Source of the DNA: an uncultured Flammeovirgaceae bacterium
GTDB taxonomy: Bacteria > Bacteroidota > Bacteroidia > Cytophagales > Cyclobacteriaceae
Direction of reading: 5' to 3'
NCBI GenBank assembly: GCA_937899105.1
Contig: CALBPF010000317.1
Location: 1 to 42,495 of the forward strand
DNA length: 42,495 nucleotides
Below are positions 8,679 to 17,797 of the stretch, one piece after another. The notes under the pieces were generated by a model. The model saw nothing but the letters and a program-made list of their open reading frames with translations, did no database searches and had not been told where the DNA came from. A program made the translations under genes and the position numbers. Every line of letters begins with the position of its first letter. Position 1 is the stretch's first letter.

Positions 8679-8821
8679 GCGGCTGTGTCAAAAGGTAGGT
8701 CATCCTGAGTTTACGAAGGATCTTACTAAGCTTAAAGTGACTATTTGAAAAACTTAGTGAGATTCTTTCTCCGTCAGAATGACTTAAAATATTTAGTTTT
8801 CTACCTTTAGAGACAGCCTCT
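8679..8821. repeat. Imperfect inverted repeat, REP/MITE-like element
   Basis: About 143 bases in the 233-base gap between the barrel gene and accC. Left arm GGCTGTGTCAAAAGGTAG (8681-8698) pairs with CTACCTTTAGAGACAGCC (8801-8818). Inner arms pair too: TCATCCTGAG...GAAGGATCTTACTAAG (8700-8730) with CTTAGTGAGATTCTTTCTCC...AGAATGA (8755-8782). The words GGCTGTCTC and TCATTCTGA...AAGAATCT are ones I associate with dispersed intergenic repeats in Bacteroidota genomes. It begins just after the accC stop on the minus strand, so its transcript could also act as a terminator or 3' stabilising hairpin. Bases 8594-8678 contain nothing I recognise. Confidence 0.65.
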
Positions 8822-8826
8822 TAAAC

Positions 8827-10179
8827 TTATTTTAGATCACTAAAATCAAAACTCTCCAGGAATTTAGTGGTGAACATACCACTTTGAAATACTTCATCAT
8901 CCATTAATTTCAGGTGAAATGGAATTGTTGTTTTTACACCTTCAATTACGAACTCTGAAAGTGCACGCTTCATACGAGTAACTACCTCTTCTCTGGTTTG
9001 CCCACTTACAATGAGCTTGGCGATCATGGAATCGTAGTTAGGAGGGATAGCATAGCCGGCATATACATGACTATCTACACGTACCCCATGCCCTCCTGGT
9101 AGATGAAGGGTAGTTATTTTACCCGGGCATGGTCTGAAATCGTTGCCAGGATCCTCGGCATTAATGCGACACTCCATAGCGTATAGGTTAGGTTCGTAGT
9201 TTATCCCGGATATCTCTATACCCGCTGCTACTTTGATCTGCTCTTTGATCAGATCATAATCGGTTACCTCTTCGGTGATCGGATGCTCTACCTGGATACG
9301 AGTATTCATTTCCATAAAATAGAAATCGCCGTTTTTATCAACCAAAAACTCAACTGTACCCGCACCCTCATAAGCTATAGCCTCGGCGGCTTTTACCGCC
9401 GCTTCCCCCATTTTATGTCTTAGCTCCGGGAATAGGTTCATAACAGGAGATGGAGTTTCCTCCACAAGTTTTTGGTGCCTCCTTTGTATGGAACAGTCTC
9501 GCTCCGACAGGTGACATGCTTTTCCTTTGCTATCACCCACTACCTGAATTTCTACATGCCTTGGTTCCTCTACGAATTTCTCAAGGTACATGCCATCGTT
9601 ACCGAAGGCAGCCGCAGATTCCTGACGGGCAGAATCCCATGCCGCCTTGAATTCTGACTCACTTTTAATTATCCGCATACCTCTACCGCCACCACCGGCA
9701 GTAGCTTTAATTATAACGGGATACTTTATTTTTTTGGCAATTTTCACGCCTTCTTCAACTGATTCTAAAAGGCCCTCGGAACCGGGAATACAAGGTACAT
9801 CTGCAGCTATCATGGTAGCCTTTGCCGTGGCCTTATCACCCATCTTATCGATCATATCAGGAGAGGCTCCAATGAATTTGATATTATATTCCTGGCAAAC
9901 AGCGCTGAACTCAGCATTTTCAGCCAGAAAACCGTATCCGGGATGGATAGCATCTGCATTTGTGATCTCTGCCGCAGCTATCAAATTTGGGATATTCAAG
10001 TATGAGTCGGTACTTGGCGCTTTTCCGATACATACGGCCTCGTCTGCGAAACGAACATGTAAACTGTCTTTGTCTGCCAGTGAGTATACGGCTACCGTTT
10101 TAATGTCCATTTCTTTACATGTACGTATAATTCTTAATGCAATTTCTCCTCTGTTGGCTATAAGTATTTTATTAAACAC
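8827..10179 (-). CDS. accC: Biotin carboxylase subunit of acetyl-CoA carboxylase
   Basis: 450-residue cytoplasmic enzyme that carboxylates the biotin on AccB using bicarbonate and ATP, first half of malonyl-CoA formation. Order of domains: Biotin_carb_N ([19 protein letters not shown]), ATP-grasp with glycine loop AGGGGRG (161-167), the [13 protein letters not shown] segment (225-237), and catalytic [10 protein letters not shown] (290-299; Glu290, Asn292, Arg294), then Biotin_carb_C. Length and motifs match E. coli AccC (449). It is last in the minus-strand cluster, 41 bases after accB. The carboxyltransferase genes accA and accD are not in this window. Confidence 0.97.
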   Translation of the reverse strand: MFNKILIANRGEIALRIIRTCKEMDIKTVAVYSLADKDSLHVRFADEAVCIGKAPSTDSYLNIPNLIAAAEITNADAIHPGYGFLAENAEFSAVCQEYNIKFIGASPDMIDKMGDKATAKATMIAADVPCIPGSEGLLESVEEGVKIAKKIKYPVIIKATAGGGGRGMRIIKSESEFKAAWDSARQESAAAFGNDGMYLEKFVEEPRHVEIQVVGDSKGKACHLSERDCSIQRRHQKLVEETPSPVMNLFPELRHKMGEAAVKAAEAIAYEGAGTVEFLVDKNGDFYFMEMNTRIQVEHPITEEVTDYDLIKEQIKVAAGIEISGINYEPNLYAMECRINAEDPGNDFRPCPGKITTLHLPGGHGVRVDSHVYAGYAIPPNYDSMIAKLIVSGQTREEVVTRMKRALSEFVIEGVKTTIPFHLKLMDDEVFQSGMFTTKFLESFDFSDLK

Positions 10180-10220
10180 GCTGTTTAGGTTTAAGTCTCA
10201 GGAAAATGATCGTTACTGGG

Positions 10221-10697
10221 TTAAGAAGGATCTACCAAAAATAGCACCTGATCGTATTCTACTGGAGAAGCATTCTCAGCCATTGCCTTAACTACAGTGC
10301 CGCTAACTTCAGATTCTATTTCGTTGAAAAGCTTCATGGCTTCTACTATACAAATGGTCTGGCCCTTTTCAATTTTATCTCCAACCGATACAAAAGCCGG
10401 ACTATCAGGGTTTGCCGATCGGTAGAATGTCCCTATCATGGGAGATTTTACCTGTATGTAATTGCCACTATCTTCCTTAGGAGCCGCCGCCTTCGGAGCC
10501 TCTGGCTGTGGTGTGGGTGTAGCAGGGGCTGGTATTGCTGCCGAAGCCGGAGCTGCTATTCCTGATTCTACTATCTTGGTTTTAACATCGGGCGCACGCT
10601 TTATCGCTAACTTGATCTCTTCAGTTTCAATGTTAACTTCATTTAAACCGGTTTGCGAAATAAAATCGATCAGATCCCGTATTTCTTTTGACTTCAT
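10221..10697 (-). CDS. accB: Biotin carboxyl carrier protein of acetyl-CoA carboxylase
   Basis: 158-residue carrier whose biotin shuttles CO2 between AccC and the carboxyltransferase. The N-terminal helix (KEIRDLIDFISQTGL) is followed by a flexible Ala/Pro-rich linker at about residues 45-75, and a C-terminal biotinyl domain. The biotin acceptor is Lys122 in VEAMKLFNEIES, and the family thumb is present (IGTFYRSANPDSPAFVSVG). It lies 22 bases after efp and 41 before accC, so the three are very likely one transcript; biotin loading needs BirA encoded elsewhere. Confidence 0.97.
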   Translation of the reverse strand: MKSKEIRDLIDFISQTGLNEVNIETEEIKLAIKRAPDVKTKIVESGIAAPASAAIPAPATPTPQPEAPKAAAPKEDSGNYIQVKSPMIGTFYRSANPDSPAFVSVGDKIEKGQTICIVEAMKLFNEIESEVSGTVVKAMAENASPVEYDQVLFLVDPS

Positions 10698-10719
10698 ATC
10701 AAAGGGCTTTGGTTGAAAA

Positions 10720-11286
10720 TTATTCTTTTACTCGTTCAACATAAGAATTTGTTCGAGTATCTATTTTAATCTTTTCGTCTTGATTTATAAAAAGCGGTAC
10801 ATGGACAGTTGCTCCCGTCTCTACAGTGGCAGGCTTAGAGGCATTTGTTGCGGTGTCACCTTTAAGACCTGGTTCAGTGTAAGTGATCACCAATTCTACA
10901 AACTGAGGAAGTTCACACCCCAGAATTTCCTCCTTTTCAGCATGCACGAGTACTTCCACTTCTTGTCCGTCTTTCATAAGGCCTGGATTGGTAATAAGTT
11001 CTTCGGCAATTGCCGTCTGTTCATAACTTTCACTATCCATGAAGTGATAACCTATGTCATCCTTGTAAAGAAATTGGTGTGGTCTTCTCTCAATTCTGGC
11101 TGTTGTCACCTTATGTCCTGCTGTGAATGTATTATCAACGACCTTACCGGTACGTATACTTTTTAGCTTAGTCCTAACAAATGCGGGGCCTTTTCCGGGT
11201 TTCACATGCTGAAACTCTACGATGCTGTAGATGTCGTGATTGTACTCTATACACAATCCATTTTTAAAATCGGCAGTACTGGCCAT
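10720..11286 (-). CDS. efp: Translation elongation factor P
   Basis: 188-residue tRNA-shaped factor that binds between the P and E sites and rescues ribosomes stalled on consecutive prolines. Three domains are recognisable: KOW-like N domain with the tip loop [13 protein letters not shown] domain 2, and C-terminal OB domain with the signature [20 protein letters not shown]. The tip residue is Lys32 (PGKGP), so it is the lysine-type EF-P and not the arginine type. The modifying enzymes EpmA/EpmB are not seen nearby. A promoter-like sequence lies in the 47 bases between fabH and this gene; accB and accC follow. Confidence 0.97.
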   Translation of the reverse strand: MASTADFKNGLCIEYNHDIYSIVEFQHVKPGKGPAFVRTKLKSIRTGKVVDNTFTAGHKVTTARIERRPHQFLYKDDIGYHFMDSESYEQTAIAEELITNPGLMKDGQEVEVLVHAEKEEILGCELPQFVELVITYTEPGLKGDTATNASKPATVETGATVHVPLFINQDEKIKIDTRTNSYVERVKE

Positions 11287-11301
11287 TTAGTAAAATTTGA
11301 T

Positions 11302-11332
11302 CTAAGTTATTAATACATTCAGAAAAATCAAC
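11302..11332 (-). promoter_or_regulatory. Possible promoter for efp-accB-accC
   Basis: On the minus strand GTTG (11332-11329), 19 bases, TAACTTAG (11309-11302): one mismatch in each box against TTTG-N19-TAnnTTTG. It fills the gap between fabH and efp, and would let efp-accB-accC be transcribed apart from the upstream genes. Confidence 0.4.
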
Positions 11333-11333
11333 T

Positions 11334-12329
11334 CTAGCTATTGTAAGCCCATTTCAAGTAGATTGCTCCCCAAGTGAAACCGCCTCCAAAAGCCGCTAAA
11401 ACTAAGTTATCTCCCTTTTTCAATTGCTTTTCGTAATCCCAAAGTAATAAAGGAATTGTACCTGCGGTGGTATTTCCGTATTTCTCAATATTCATCATCA
11501 CTTTGTTGTCTGTCACTCCCATTCTATTGGCCGTAGCATCCACAATGCGCTTGTTAGCCTGGTGCGGAACCAGCCAGTCGACGTCATCGGCAGATAAATT
11601 ATTGCGCTCCATAATTTTAGCTGCATAATCAGCCATGTTGGTAACAGCAAATTTAAAAACCGTAGCTCCATCCTGTCGGGCGTAATGCCACATGTTATCA
11701 ACAGTTTCGTGCGTTGCAGGATAGCGGCTGCCTCCTGCTTTCATATTAAGGAATTCTGCACCAGCTCCGTCGCTTTTGTGGATAGAATCAATGATTCCGG
11801 TTTCTTCTTCGGTGGGTTCTAAAAGTACAGCTCCTGCGCCGTCGCCAAAGATGATACAGGTAGTTCTGTCTTTATAATCAATAATTGAAGACATTTTGTC
11901 TGCTCCAATTACTATCACCTTTTTATATAAACCTGTTTCGACAAATTGACTTGCCGTAGTTAGGGCGTATAGAAAACCTGAACAAGCCGCTGAAATGTCG
12001 TAACTAAAGGCATTTACCGCCCCAACACCTGCAGATATCACATTGGCGGTAGAAGGGAAGGTCATATCAGGCGTGACTGTTGCGCAGATAATCAATTCAA
12101 TATCTTCTGCATTGGTATTCGTTTTTTTTAGCAAGCCTTTTACAGCTTTGATACCCATTACACTTGTACCTTTACCTTCTCCCTTTAAAATTCTTCTTTC
12201 TTTTATTCCAGTGCGGCTGGTGATCCATTCATCGCTGGTTTCCACCATAGTTTCCAGCTCCTGGTTGGTGAGAACGTAATCAGGTACGTAACCTTCAACA
12301 CCAGTAATAGCGGCTCTTGTTTTAGCCAT
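11334..12329 (-). CDS. fabH: 3-oxoacyl-ACP synthase III (FabH)
   Basis: 331-residue thiolase-fold enzyme that condenses an acyl-CoA primer with malonyl-ACP to start fatty-acid synthesis. The catalytic triad is Cys116 ([13 protein letters not shown]), His256 ([10 protein letters not shown]) and Asn286 ([14 protein letters not shown]). The C-terminal glycine motif GGGFTWGA is intact. Length is typical (E. coli 317). In Bacteroidota FabH often prefers branched-chain primers, which cannot be judged here. It follows plsX with a 6-base gap, the classic rpmF-plsX-fabH order. Confidence 0.97.
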   Translation of the reverse strand: MAKTRAAITGVEGYVPDYVLTNQELETMVETSDEWITSRTGIKERRILKGEGKGTSVMGIKAVKGLLKKTNTNAEDIELIICATVTPDMTFPSTANVISAGVGAVNAFSYDISAACSGFLYALTTASQFVETGLYKKVIVIGADKMSSIIDYKDRTTCIIFGDGAGAVLLEPTEEETGIIDSIHKSDGAGAEFLNMKAGGSRYPATHETVDNMWHYARQDGATVFKFAVTNMADYAAKIMERNNLSADDVDWLVPHQANKRIVDATANRMGVTDNKVMMNIEKYGNTTAGTIPLLLWDYEKQLKKGDNLVLAAFGGGFTWGAIYLKWAYNS

Positions 12330-12335
12330 AATAAG

Positions 12336-13277
12336 CTACGCTTTTAATTCTTCTTTGATTTTTAGATGGATGTTTGATTCAGCCATTTTCACAGAGAGTA
12401 AAACCATATTCTTAATAGCTTGTGCACTTGACACTCCGTGACCGATCACTACATTTCCATTAATGCCTAAAATAGGACTTCCTCCGATTTCTTCGTAATT
12501 AAATCGGTTAAAATAAGGATCATTTATTTTCCTGGCTTGGATCATATCAAAAAATGATTCTGCCATTTTTAGGATCACATTGCCAGTGAAACCGTCACAA
12601 ACGATTACATCGGCCTTGTCATTAAACAGGTCTCTGCCTTCAATATTGCCGATAAATTTAAGCTTATTGCCAATTTTAAAAAGTTGATGTGCCGCTTGGG
12701 TCAGCAGCGTCCCTTTCTGTTCTTCTTCACCGAGGTTCATCAGGCCAACTTTTGGGGTATTAATTCCAAAAACGTGCTTTGAATAAAGCGCTCCAATCTG
12801 ACCGAATTGATAAAGTACATCAGGTTTACAGTCAGCATTGGCCCCAACATCCATGATTACACCAAAGCCGCCAGCTTCTTTAGGTACAAACCCTGCTATA
12901 CCAGGGCGAATGATACCCTCAATCGCTTTTATTGTGAACATGGCGCCAACGTGCATGGCCCCCGTGTTACCTGCTCCACAGAAAGCTTGTACCTGTCCCG
13001 ATTTCAGAAGGCCGTAACCAATCGGTATACTTGCATTAGGTTTAGTAGAAAATGCTTTAGTAGGATGTTCACCCATCTGGATGACATTATCCGCATGAAT
13101 AATTTGTATGTTGTCAACTTTGATCTGAAACTTTTCAAGTTTTTGCTGAATAAGTTTCTGTTGACCAATAAGTACTAGACTACACCCTTCAGGCAATTCA
13201 GAGCTGGCAAGCCCTGCACCCTGAATGACCGAGTCAGGGGCAAAGTCACCCCCCATTGCATCTAATGCAATTTTCAC
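12336..13277 (-). CDS. plsX: Phosphate acyltransferase PlsX
   Basis: 313-residue peripheral enzyme that converts acyl-ACP to acyl phosphate, the acyl donor for PlsY in phosphatidic-acid synthesis. The family start [20 protein letters not shown] and the motifs [36 protein letters not shown] and [13 protein letters not shown] are all present. Length is near the usual 330-350. It lies 12 bases after rpmF and 6 bases before fabH, linking acyl-chain start and phospholipid supply. PlsY is not in this window. Confidence 0.96.
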   Translation of the reverse strand: MKIALDAMGGDFAPDSVIQGAGLASSELPEGCSLVLIGQQKLIQQKLEKFQIKVDNIQIIHADNVIQMGEHPTKAFSTKPNASIPIGYGLLKSGQVQAFCGAGNTGAMHVGAMFTIKAIEGIIRPGIAGFVPKEAGGFGVIMDVGANADCKPDVLYQFGQIGALYSKHVFGINTPKVGLMNLGEEEQKGTLLTQAAHQLFKIGNKLKFIGNIEGRDLFNDKADVIVCDGFTGNVILKMAESFFDMIQARKINDPYFNRFNYEEIGGSPILGINGNVVIGHGVSSAQAIKNMVLLSVKMAESNIHLKIKEELKA

Positions 13278-13289
13278 GATGGACTACCC

Positions 13290-13481
13290 TTAAGCTAGTA
13301 CCTCTTTCTCCATTACTACTTTACCCTTATAATAGAGTTTGCCTTCATGCCAAAAAGCGCGATGTGGTAGATGGAATTCGCCCGTAGTAGGGCAAATAGC
13401 TAGATTTTTAGCTGCTGCCTTTACATGAGTCCTTCTCTTATCTCTTCTTGATTTTGATATCTTTCTTTTAGGATGAGCCAT
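13290..13481 (-). CDS. rpmF: 50S ribosomal protein L32
   Basis: 63-residue large-subunit protein, beginning [19 protein letters not shown], the L32 signature. Zinc-binding L32 has two CxxC pairs; here the central region reads [15 protein letters not shown] with a single Cys, so this is a zinc-free form or one with altered ligands. It follows DUF177 by 28 bases and precedes plsX by 12, the widely conserved yceD-rpmF-plsX-fabH order that ties lipid synthesis to ribosome production. Confidence 0.97.
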   Translation of the reverse strand: MAHPKRKISKSRRDKRRTHVKAAAKNLAICPTTGEFHLPHRAFWHEGKLYYKGKVVMEKEVLA

Positions 13482-13509
13482 TATTATAACTTTTTATGTC
13501 CTTGTATTT

Positions 13510-14019
13510 TTACTTTTTTAATTTCTTCAACTGTTCCCATCTCGGATCTGAATCCTCCGGGGTATTTTCATTAAACGATGAATATATAAGTTCATCCTCA
13601 CCTGAATCTTCCCCATACTTTGGATGTAACTTCTTCATTGGGATATATATATGAATAAATTCATATATATATTGTGCCAAATCCAAGCGTTGGGTATCCC
13701 TGTGAATCATTACAATATTATCATCCAACTCGATATCTTCTTCTCCAAATTTGAAGATCAGATCTTCTAGCTTTCTAATGTCAAAGTAGAATGCTTCTAA
13801 GCTACGATCGCATTCTAATTTAACTGTCACATCTATTTTGAAAAGAATACTAATAAAAGTCTCCTTTTTATTTAATTCAATGTTGATTTCACCAGTCCCT
13901 TCTTCTATCTCACTTTCTTGCCTTTCAGCAAAGAAAGCATCGCTAATATTGAACTCGTAGTGATGTTCTCCATTACTAAGTTTAAAAATGTCAATTTTAA
14001 ACTCTCCCGATTCCCGCAT
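13510..14019 (-). CDS. DUF177/YceD family protein
   Basis: 169 residues. YceD proteins are found beside rpmF across bacteria; the plant and bacterial members have been linked to 23S rRNA accumulation, and the exact role is unsettled. The conserved core is visible (LFKIDVTVKLECDRSLEAF...), and the C-terminus ends DPRWEQLKKLKK, the typical DPRWxxLxxL tail. The CxxxC-like motif is reduced to one Cys. The start is ATG at 14019: AGGAG lies 4 bases before it, one of the few clear Shine-Dalgarno sites in the window; the TTG at 14031 upstream would place that site inside the gene. Confidence 0.88.
   Translation of the reverse strand: MRESGEFKIDIFKLSNGEHHYEFNISDAFFAERQESEIEEGTGEINIELNKKETFISILFKIDVTVKLECDRSLEAFYFDIRKLEDLIFKFGEEDIELDDNIVMIHRDTQRLDLAQYIYEFIHIYIPMKKLHPKYGEDSGEDELIYSSFNENTPEDSDPRWEQLKKLKK
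13643..13672. repeat. Perfect 14-bp AT-rich hairpin inside the DUF177 gene
   Basis: Arms 13643-13656 (ATATATATATGAAT) and 13659-13672 (ATTCATATATATAT) are exact reverse complements around a 2-base loop. It encodes part of IYEFIHIYIP. The stem is almost all A-T, so stability is modest. Confidence 0.8.
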
Positions 14020-14023
14020 AACA

Positions 14024-14028
14024 CTCCT
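14024..14028 (-). promoter_or_regulatory. Shine-Dalgarno site AGGAG of the DUF177 gene
   Basis: AGGAG on the minus strand, 4 bases from the ATG at 14019. It decides that start over the in-frame TTG at 14031. Confidence 0.7.
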
Positions 14029-14042
14029 CAAAATTGAGTTTG

Positions 14043-14050
14043 CAAACTTA
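14043..14050 (-). promoter_or_regulatory. Possible -7 box for DUF177-rpmF-plsX-fabH
   Basis: TAAGTTTG on the minus strand is a perfect TAnnTTTG box. It is followed by about 23 bases with AGGAG and the ATG at 14019. No TTTG is found 19 bases upstream, so only half of the promoter is supported. Confidence 0.35.
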
Positions 14051-14094
14051 AGAAGATAATTCGAAATAAGTAACTTAGAATAAAATAATGATGC

Positions 14095-14481
14095 CTAGGC
14101 GTACTCTTTGAAAACGCTATTTTTCAATTCAACTATATCTAATTGATAAATCGAATCCTTAAGGAACTCTACCACATCCTTTCTGAACCCTAGCTTGATC
14201 GCTATGTCTTTGCAAAAGACCAGCTCGTTTTCAAAGATTTTTTTATCTGCTAACATCAGGTCAATTAGGTTGTATAGATAGTCAAATCGCTGATCATCTG
14301 AAAGTGCACCTAGTGTGCCGATAGGCTCCGGGTTTCTTATTAACTCTTTAACTTCATCTTGAGGAAACTTTCTCTGTTTCGCTAAATCGAAAATGCGCTG
14401 CCTTTCCAGAGGGGAAAAGTGCTTATCTACTTCAGCCAATTGTATGAGAATGTTAAGTTGCTTCCGTGTTACAATATCCAT
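14095..14481 (-). CDS. TerB-like helical protein, function unknown
   Basis: 128 residues, no signal peptide or membrane segment. The helical pattern with acidic repeats LAEVDKHFSPLERQRIFDLA (about 16-35) and LMLADKKIFENELVFCKDIA (74-93) resembles the two-fold repeat of TerB/TerB-like domains, named from tellurite-resistance operons and possibly metal-binding. Assignment is by eye and tentative. Its neighbours are pdxA upstream (98 bases) and DUF177 downstream (75 bases), both on the same strand. Nothing nearby points to tellurite; no other ter gene is present. Confidence 0.6.
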   Translation of the reverse strand: MDIVTRKQLNILIQLAEVDKHFSPLERQRIFDLAKQRKFPQDEVKELIRNPEPIGTLGALSDDQRFDYLYNLIDLMLADKKIFENELVFCKDIAIKLGFRKDVVEFLKDSIYQLDIVELKNSVFKEYA

Positions 14482-14579
14482 TATCTGTTCAAGATGATCT
14501 TAAATTTAACTTTTTTGTTTTGTTCAGCATAATGCCAAGCAAGACTTTCAATGTTTAAACGTAAAAACTATTCAAACGG

Positions 14580-15602
14580 TCAATTTTGGCTTTCCTTTCT
14601 ATTCTTGTGAATGTCATAAGCCATCATTAAGGCGCTACGCATTGATGATTCGTCCGCGATTCCTTTGCCAGCAATACTGTATGCTGTGCCATGGTCAGGT
14701 GAAGTACGGATAATCGGAAGGCCTGCCGTATAGTTTACTCCAGATTGAAAAGCTATTGTTTTAAACGGAATAAGCCCTTGGTCATGATACATGGCCATTA
14801 TGCCGTCAAATTTTTTGAACTCGCCTCTGCCAAAGAAGCCATCAGCCGGGAACGGACCAAAAACAAGGTGACCATTATCCTTGAAACCTGTGACTACCGG
14901 ACGAATCAGTTCATTTTCTTCGCTACCCAAAAGCCCTTCTTCTCCGGCGTGGGGATTCATTCCTAAGACTGCTACCTTAGGTTTGCCAAGACCAAAGTCT
15001 TTTTTAAGCGTATTAATCAGAATATGAATTTTGCTTTTCAAAAGTTCTTTTGTAAGACTACCGGATATCTGATTCAGCGGTATATGTCCTGTTGCTACTC
15101 CTATTCTTAGTTTTTCGCTTACCATCAACATTAAACTATCTTTTTGGTCAGCTATACTGGTGAAAAACTCGGTATGCCCGGGAAAGTTGAAATCCTCGGA
15201 CTGGATATTATTTTTGTTAATTGGAGCGGTAACTACCGCATCAATTATGCCCTCTTTTAAATCCTTGGTTACTTTTTTTAATGCTGCCAGTGCAGCTTTA
15301 CCGGCGTTTTTTCGATCTGACCCAGCCTCAATCTCAATCATTTCCTGCCAGCAATTGACTACATTAGTTTTCTTTGGATTTAAACCTTGTTCCCCTTTTA
15401 CCTGGCTATACTGAAAATCCTCAAGATGAAGTGCCTTTCTATAGTAAGATAAAACCTTGGTTGAGCCATAAACAACAGGTGTGATGAATTTCGTTAGCCG
15501 ATTATCACGGAGCGCCTTGATGATAACCTCTGGTCCGATACCATTTACATCACCGATGGTTATTCCTATTTTCGGAGTTTTACTTACCACTGATTCGCTC
15601 AT
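14580..15602 (-). CDS. pdxA: 4-hydroxythreonine-4-phosphate dehydrogenase (PdxA)
   Basis: 340-residue NAD-dependent enzyme of the DXP-dependent vitamin B6 pathway, oxidising 4-phosphohydroxy-L-threonine before PdxJ forms pyridoxine phosphate. The family start ITIGDVNGIGPEVIIKAL is clear. The metal ligands His173 (ATGHIPL), His218 (MNPHAGEEG) and His273 (MYHDQGLIPFK) match E. coli His166, His211 and His266 with identical spacing (45 and 55). SPDHGTAYSIAGKGIAD is the C-terminal signature. It is divergent from rsmA across 84 bases; in E. coli pdxA and rsmA are also neighbours, but in one operon. Confidence 0.96.
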   Translation of the reverse strand: MSESVVSKTPKIGITIGDVNGIGPEVIIKALRDNRLTKFITPVVYGSTKVLSYYRKALHLEDFQYSQVKGEQGLNPKKTNVVNCWQEMIEIEAGSDRKNAGKAALAALKKVTKDLKEGIIDAVVTAPINKNNIQSEDFNFPGHTEFFTSIADQKDSLMLMVSEKLRIGVATGHIPLNQISGSLTKELLKSKIHILINTLKKDFGLGKPKVAVLGMNPHAGEEGLLGSEENELIRPVVTGFKDNGHLVFGPFPADGFFGRGEFKKFDGIMAMYHDQGLIPFKTIAFQSGVNYTAGLPIIRTSPDHGTAYSIAGKGIADESSMRSALMMAYDIHKNRKESQN

Positions 15603-15686
15603 TATTTTTCTATATTTACTATTTAGTGACCACGTTTGTTACGCTGCAAAAATTGAAAGTTACATCATTCTTTATTTATCAGAAAC

Positions 15687-16451
15687 ATGGTCAAAGCCAA
15701 AAAATATTTAGGTCAGCATTTCCTCAAAGACGAATCTATTGCTTTACGAATAGTTGAATCCTTGCGGTCCATGGATCAGGCCATTCTTGAAATTGGTCCT
15801 GGTACCGGTGTACTCAGTAAGTTCTTGTTTGAAAGGGTCGATGAACTTTTTCTTTTAGATGTGGATACAGAATCCATCCGATTCCTTTTAAAAAGCTATC
15901 CTCAGTATGCAGATAGGATTATCGAAGGTGATTTCCTTAAAAATGAATTATCTTTTTTACCTGCTAACTATGCTGTTATAGGCAACTTTCCATATAACAT
16001 ATCTTCTCAAATTTTTTTTAAAATACTTGAGCAGCGACACTGCGTAGATGAAGTAGTTTGCATGCTGCAAAAAGAAGTGGCAGCGAGGTTGTGTTCTCCT
16101 CCGGGAAATAAGCAATACGGTATTCTGAGTGTATTGCTACAGGCATTCTATGATTTGGAATATATGTTCGATGTCACTCCAGATGTTTTTGACCCTCCAC
16201 CAAAGGTGTTTTCCGGTGTTATTCGCATGAAAAGAAATGCAAACAAAGATCTAGAGTGCGATTATTCGGTATTCAAAACAGTAGTCAAACAAGGATTTCA
16301 AAATAGGAGGAAAACATTGCGCAACGCTTTAAAACCTCTAAGTTTGCCAGTTAAAATTTCTGAACTTGAGATTTTAAACAGACGGGCGGAAACGCTTTCT
16401 TACCAGGAGTTTATAGGTTTAGCTAAACTAGTGGAGCGTTGGAAGAATTAA
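15687..16451 (+). CDS. rsmA: 16S rRNA dimethyladenosine methyltransferase RsmA (KsgA)
   Basis: 254-residue enzyme that dimethylates two adjacent adenines in helix 45 of 16S rRNA, a late small-subunit checkpoint; its loss gives kasugamycin resistance. Starts MVKAKKYLGQHFLKD, a family hallmark. SAM-binding motif EIGPGTGVLSKFL (36-48) and catalytic NFPYNISSQIFF (the NLPY motif with Phe) are intact. The C-terminal helical domain has VFDPPPKVFSGVIRM and NRRKTLRNAL. The stop overlaps the next start by one base (TAATG). Confidence 0.97.
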   Translation: MVKAKKYLGQHFLKDESIALRIVESLRSMDQAILEIGPGTGVLSKFLFERVDELFLLDVDTESIRFLLKSYPQYADRIIEGDFLKNELSFLPANYAVIGNFPYNISSQIFFKILEQRHCVDEVVCMLQKEVAARLCSPPGNKQYGILSVLLQAFYDLEYMFDVTPDVFDPPPKVFSGVIRMKRNANKDLECDYSVFKTVVKQGFQNRRKTLRNALKPLSLPVKISELEILNRRAETLSYQEFIGLAKLVERWKN

Positions 16452-17797
16452 TGCCATTTGAACTTTCGATAGAGTTTCGTGAACGATTTCAATTAGCCGT
16501 TCAGGATAACGACGATGTCTTCATCAATGAAAGTCTTTCAGGAGTTAAGCCTGCTGATATTTCTGCTTTACTTGAAGAGTTCGACTCCTACGAATCTAAA
16601 TATGTTATTGATATTCTCTCTCCGGATGACAGAGCTGAAATTATCAATGGACTTGAACCCGATACTCGAGAAAAGTTTCTAAAGTTATTCTCACATGAAG
16701 AGCTTACATCTGTCATTGTTAACCTTGACTCTGATGATGCGGTAGACTTGTTGAACGAGCTTCCTTTAGTTGACAGGGAGAAGGTAATTGCCGGACTTGA
16801 TAATAGCGAAAAAGAGGCAAATATACTGGACTTGCTACGCTATGACGAAGATGTGGCCGGCGGCCTTATGGCCAAAGAACTCATTAAAGCCAATCATAAT
16901 TGGACTGTAGTTCAGTGTATTGAAGAAATTAGAAGGCAGGCAGAAAATGTTCAAAAAGTTTATTCTGTTTATGTGGTGAATGATCACGATATCCTTTTAG
17001 GCCGAGTGTCCTTAAAAAGAATCATTTTGGCTAACGACCATACTAAAATTGGAGACATCTATGAGTCTGATCAGATTTCGGTAGAAACTTTTGTTTCCGA
17101 AGAGGAGGTAGCTCAGCTTATGAGGAAGTATGACTTAGATGCTATTCCGGTGGTTAATGTACAAGGTAAACTTATGGGAAGAATTACCATTGATGACATT
17201 GTTGATGTCATTACCGAATTGGCTGAAGAAGAACGTAATGCCATGGCCGGTATTACGGAAGATGTTGAGGAGGATGACAGCGTCTGGATGTTGACCAGGG
17301 CCCGTCTTCCCTGGCTTATAGTTGGGGTCTTTGGAGGTTTTATAAGTGCAAAGTTTATTGGCGTTTTCGAAGAAGATCTGATGAGAATAACGGCTATTGC
17401 TTTTTTTATCCCGCTTATTCAGGCTACAGGTGGCAATGTGGGAATTCAGTCTTCATCGATAGTGGTTCAGAGTTTGGCAAACCCATCTGTGTTTAGTGAT
17501 AATTTGTTTAATAGGTTATTCAAGGTTCTTCTTGTTGCCATGTTAAATGGACTGGTGCTCTCCTTGATGGTTTATGGATTTAATATAATAACCGGGGGTA
17601 CTGGAGATTTGGCCACTGTAGTTTCGCTGGCACTTTTTGGTGTTGTTATTATTGCCTCATTCTTGGGTACCTTAACCCCGTTAATCTTAGATAAATTTGG
17701 TTTTAACCCTGCCCTTGCATCCGGGCCTTTCATCACCACTTTGAATGACTTGCTTGGATTAGCGGTATATTTTTACACGATTCATTTAATTTTATGA
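16451..17797 (+). CDS. mgtE: MgtE-type magnesium transporter
   Basis: 448-residue homodimeric Mg2+ channel/transporter of the inner membrane, gated by intracellular Mg2+. Domain order: N-terminal helical domain with LLEEFDSYESKYVIDILSPD and ELPLVDREKVIAGL (about 30-125), two CBS repeats (about 130-255, VYSVYVVNDHDILLGRVSL and DLDAIPVVNVQGKLMGRI), connecting helix, then five membrane segments from about residue 280 with the pore signature FFIPLIQATGGNVGIQSSS. ATG at 16451 overlaps the rsmA stop by one base and is preferred to the TTG at 16439. Its TGA overlaps the following ATG (ATGA). Confidence 0.96.
   Translation: MPFELSIEFRERFQLAVQDNDDVFINESLSGVKPADISALLEEFDSYESKYVIDILSPDDRAEIINGLEPDTREKFLKLFSHEELTSVIVNLDSDDAVDLLNELPLVDREKVIAGLDNSEKEANILDLLRYDEDVAGGLMAKELIKANHNWTVVQCIEEIRRQAENVQKVYSVYVVNDHDILLGRVSLKRIILANDHTKIGDIYESDQISVETFVSEEEVAQLMRKYDLDAIPVVNVQGKLMGRITIDDIVDVITELAEEERNAMAGITEDVEEDDSVWMLTRARLPWLIVGVFGGFISAKFIGVFEEDLMRITAIAFFIPLIQATGGNVGIQSSSIVVQSLANPSVFSDNLFNRLFKVLLVAMLNGLVLSLMVYGFNIITGGTGDLATVVSLALFGVVIIASFLGTLTPLILDKFGFNPALASGPFITTLNDLLGLAVYFYTIHLIL

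Noticed and set aside
9647..10291. Plus-strand open frame of 214 codons over accC and accB
   Set aside because: It is antisense to two confidently identified genes, and shows no family pattern; the long frame follows from accC codon use.
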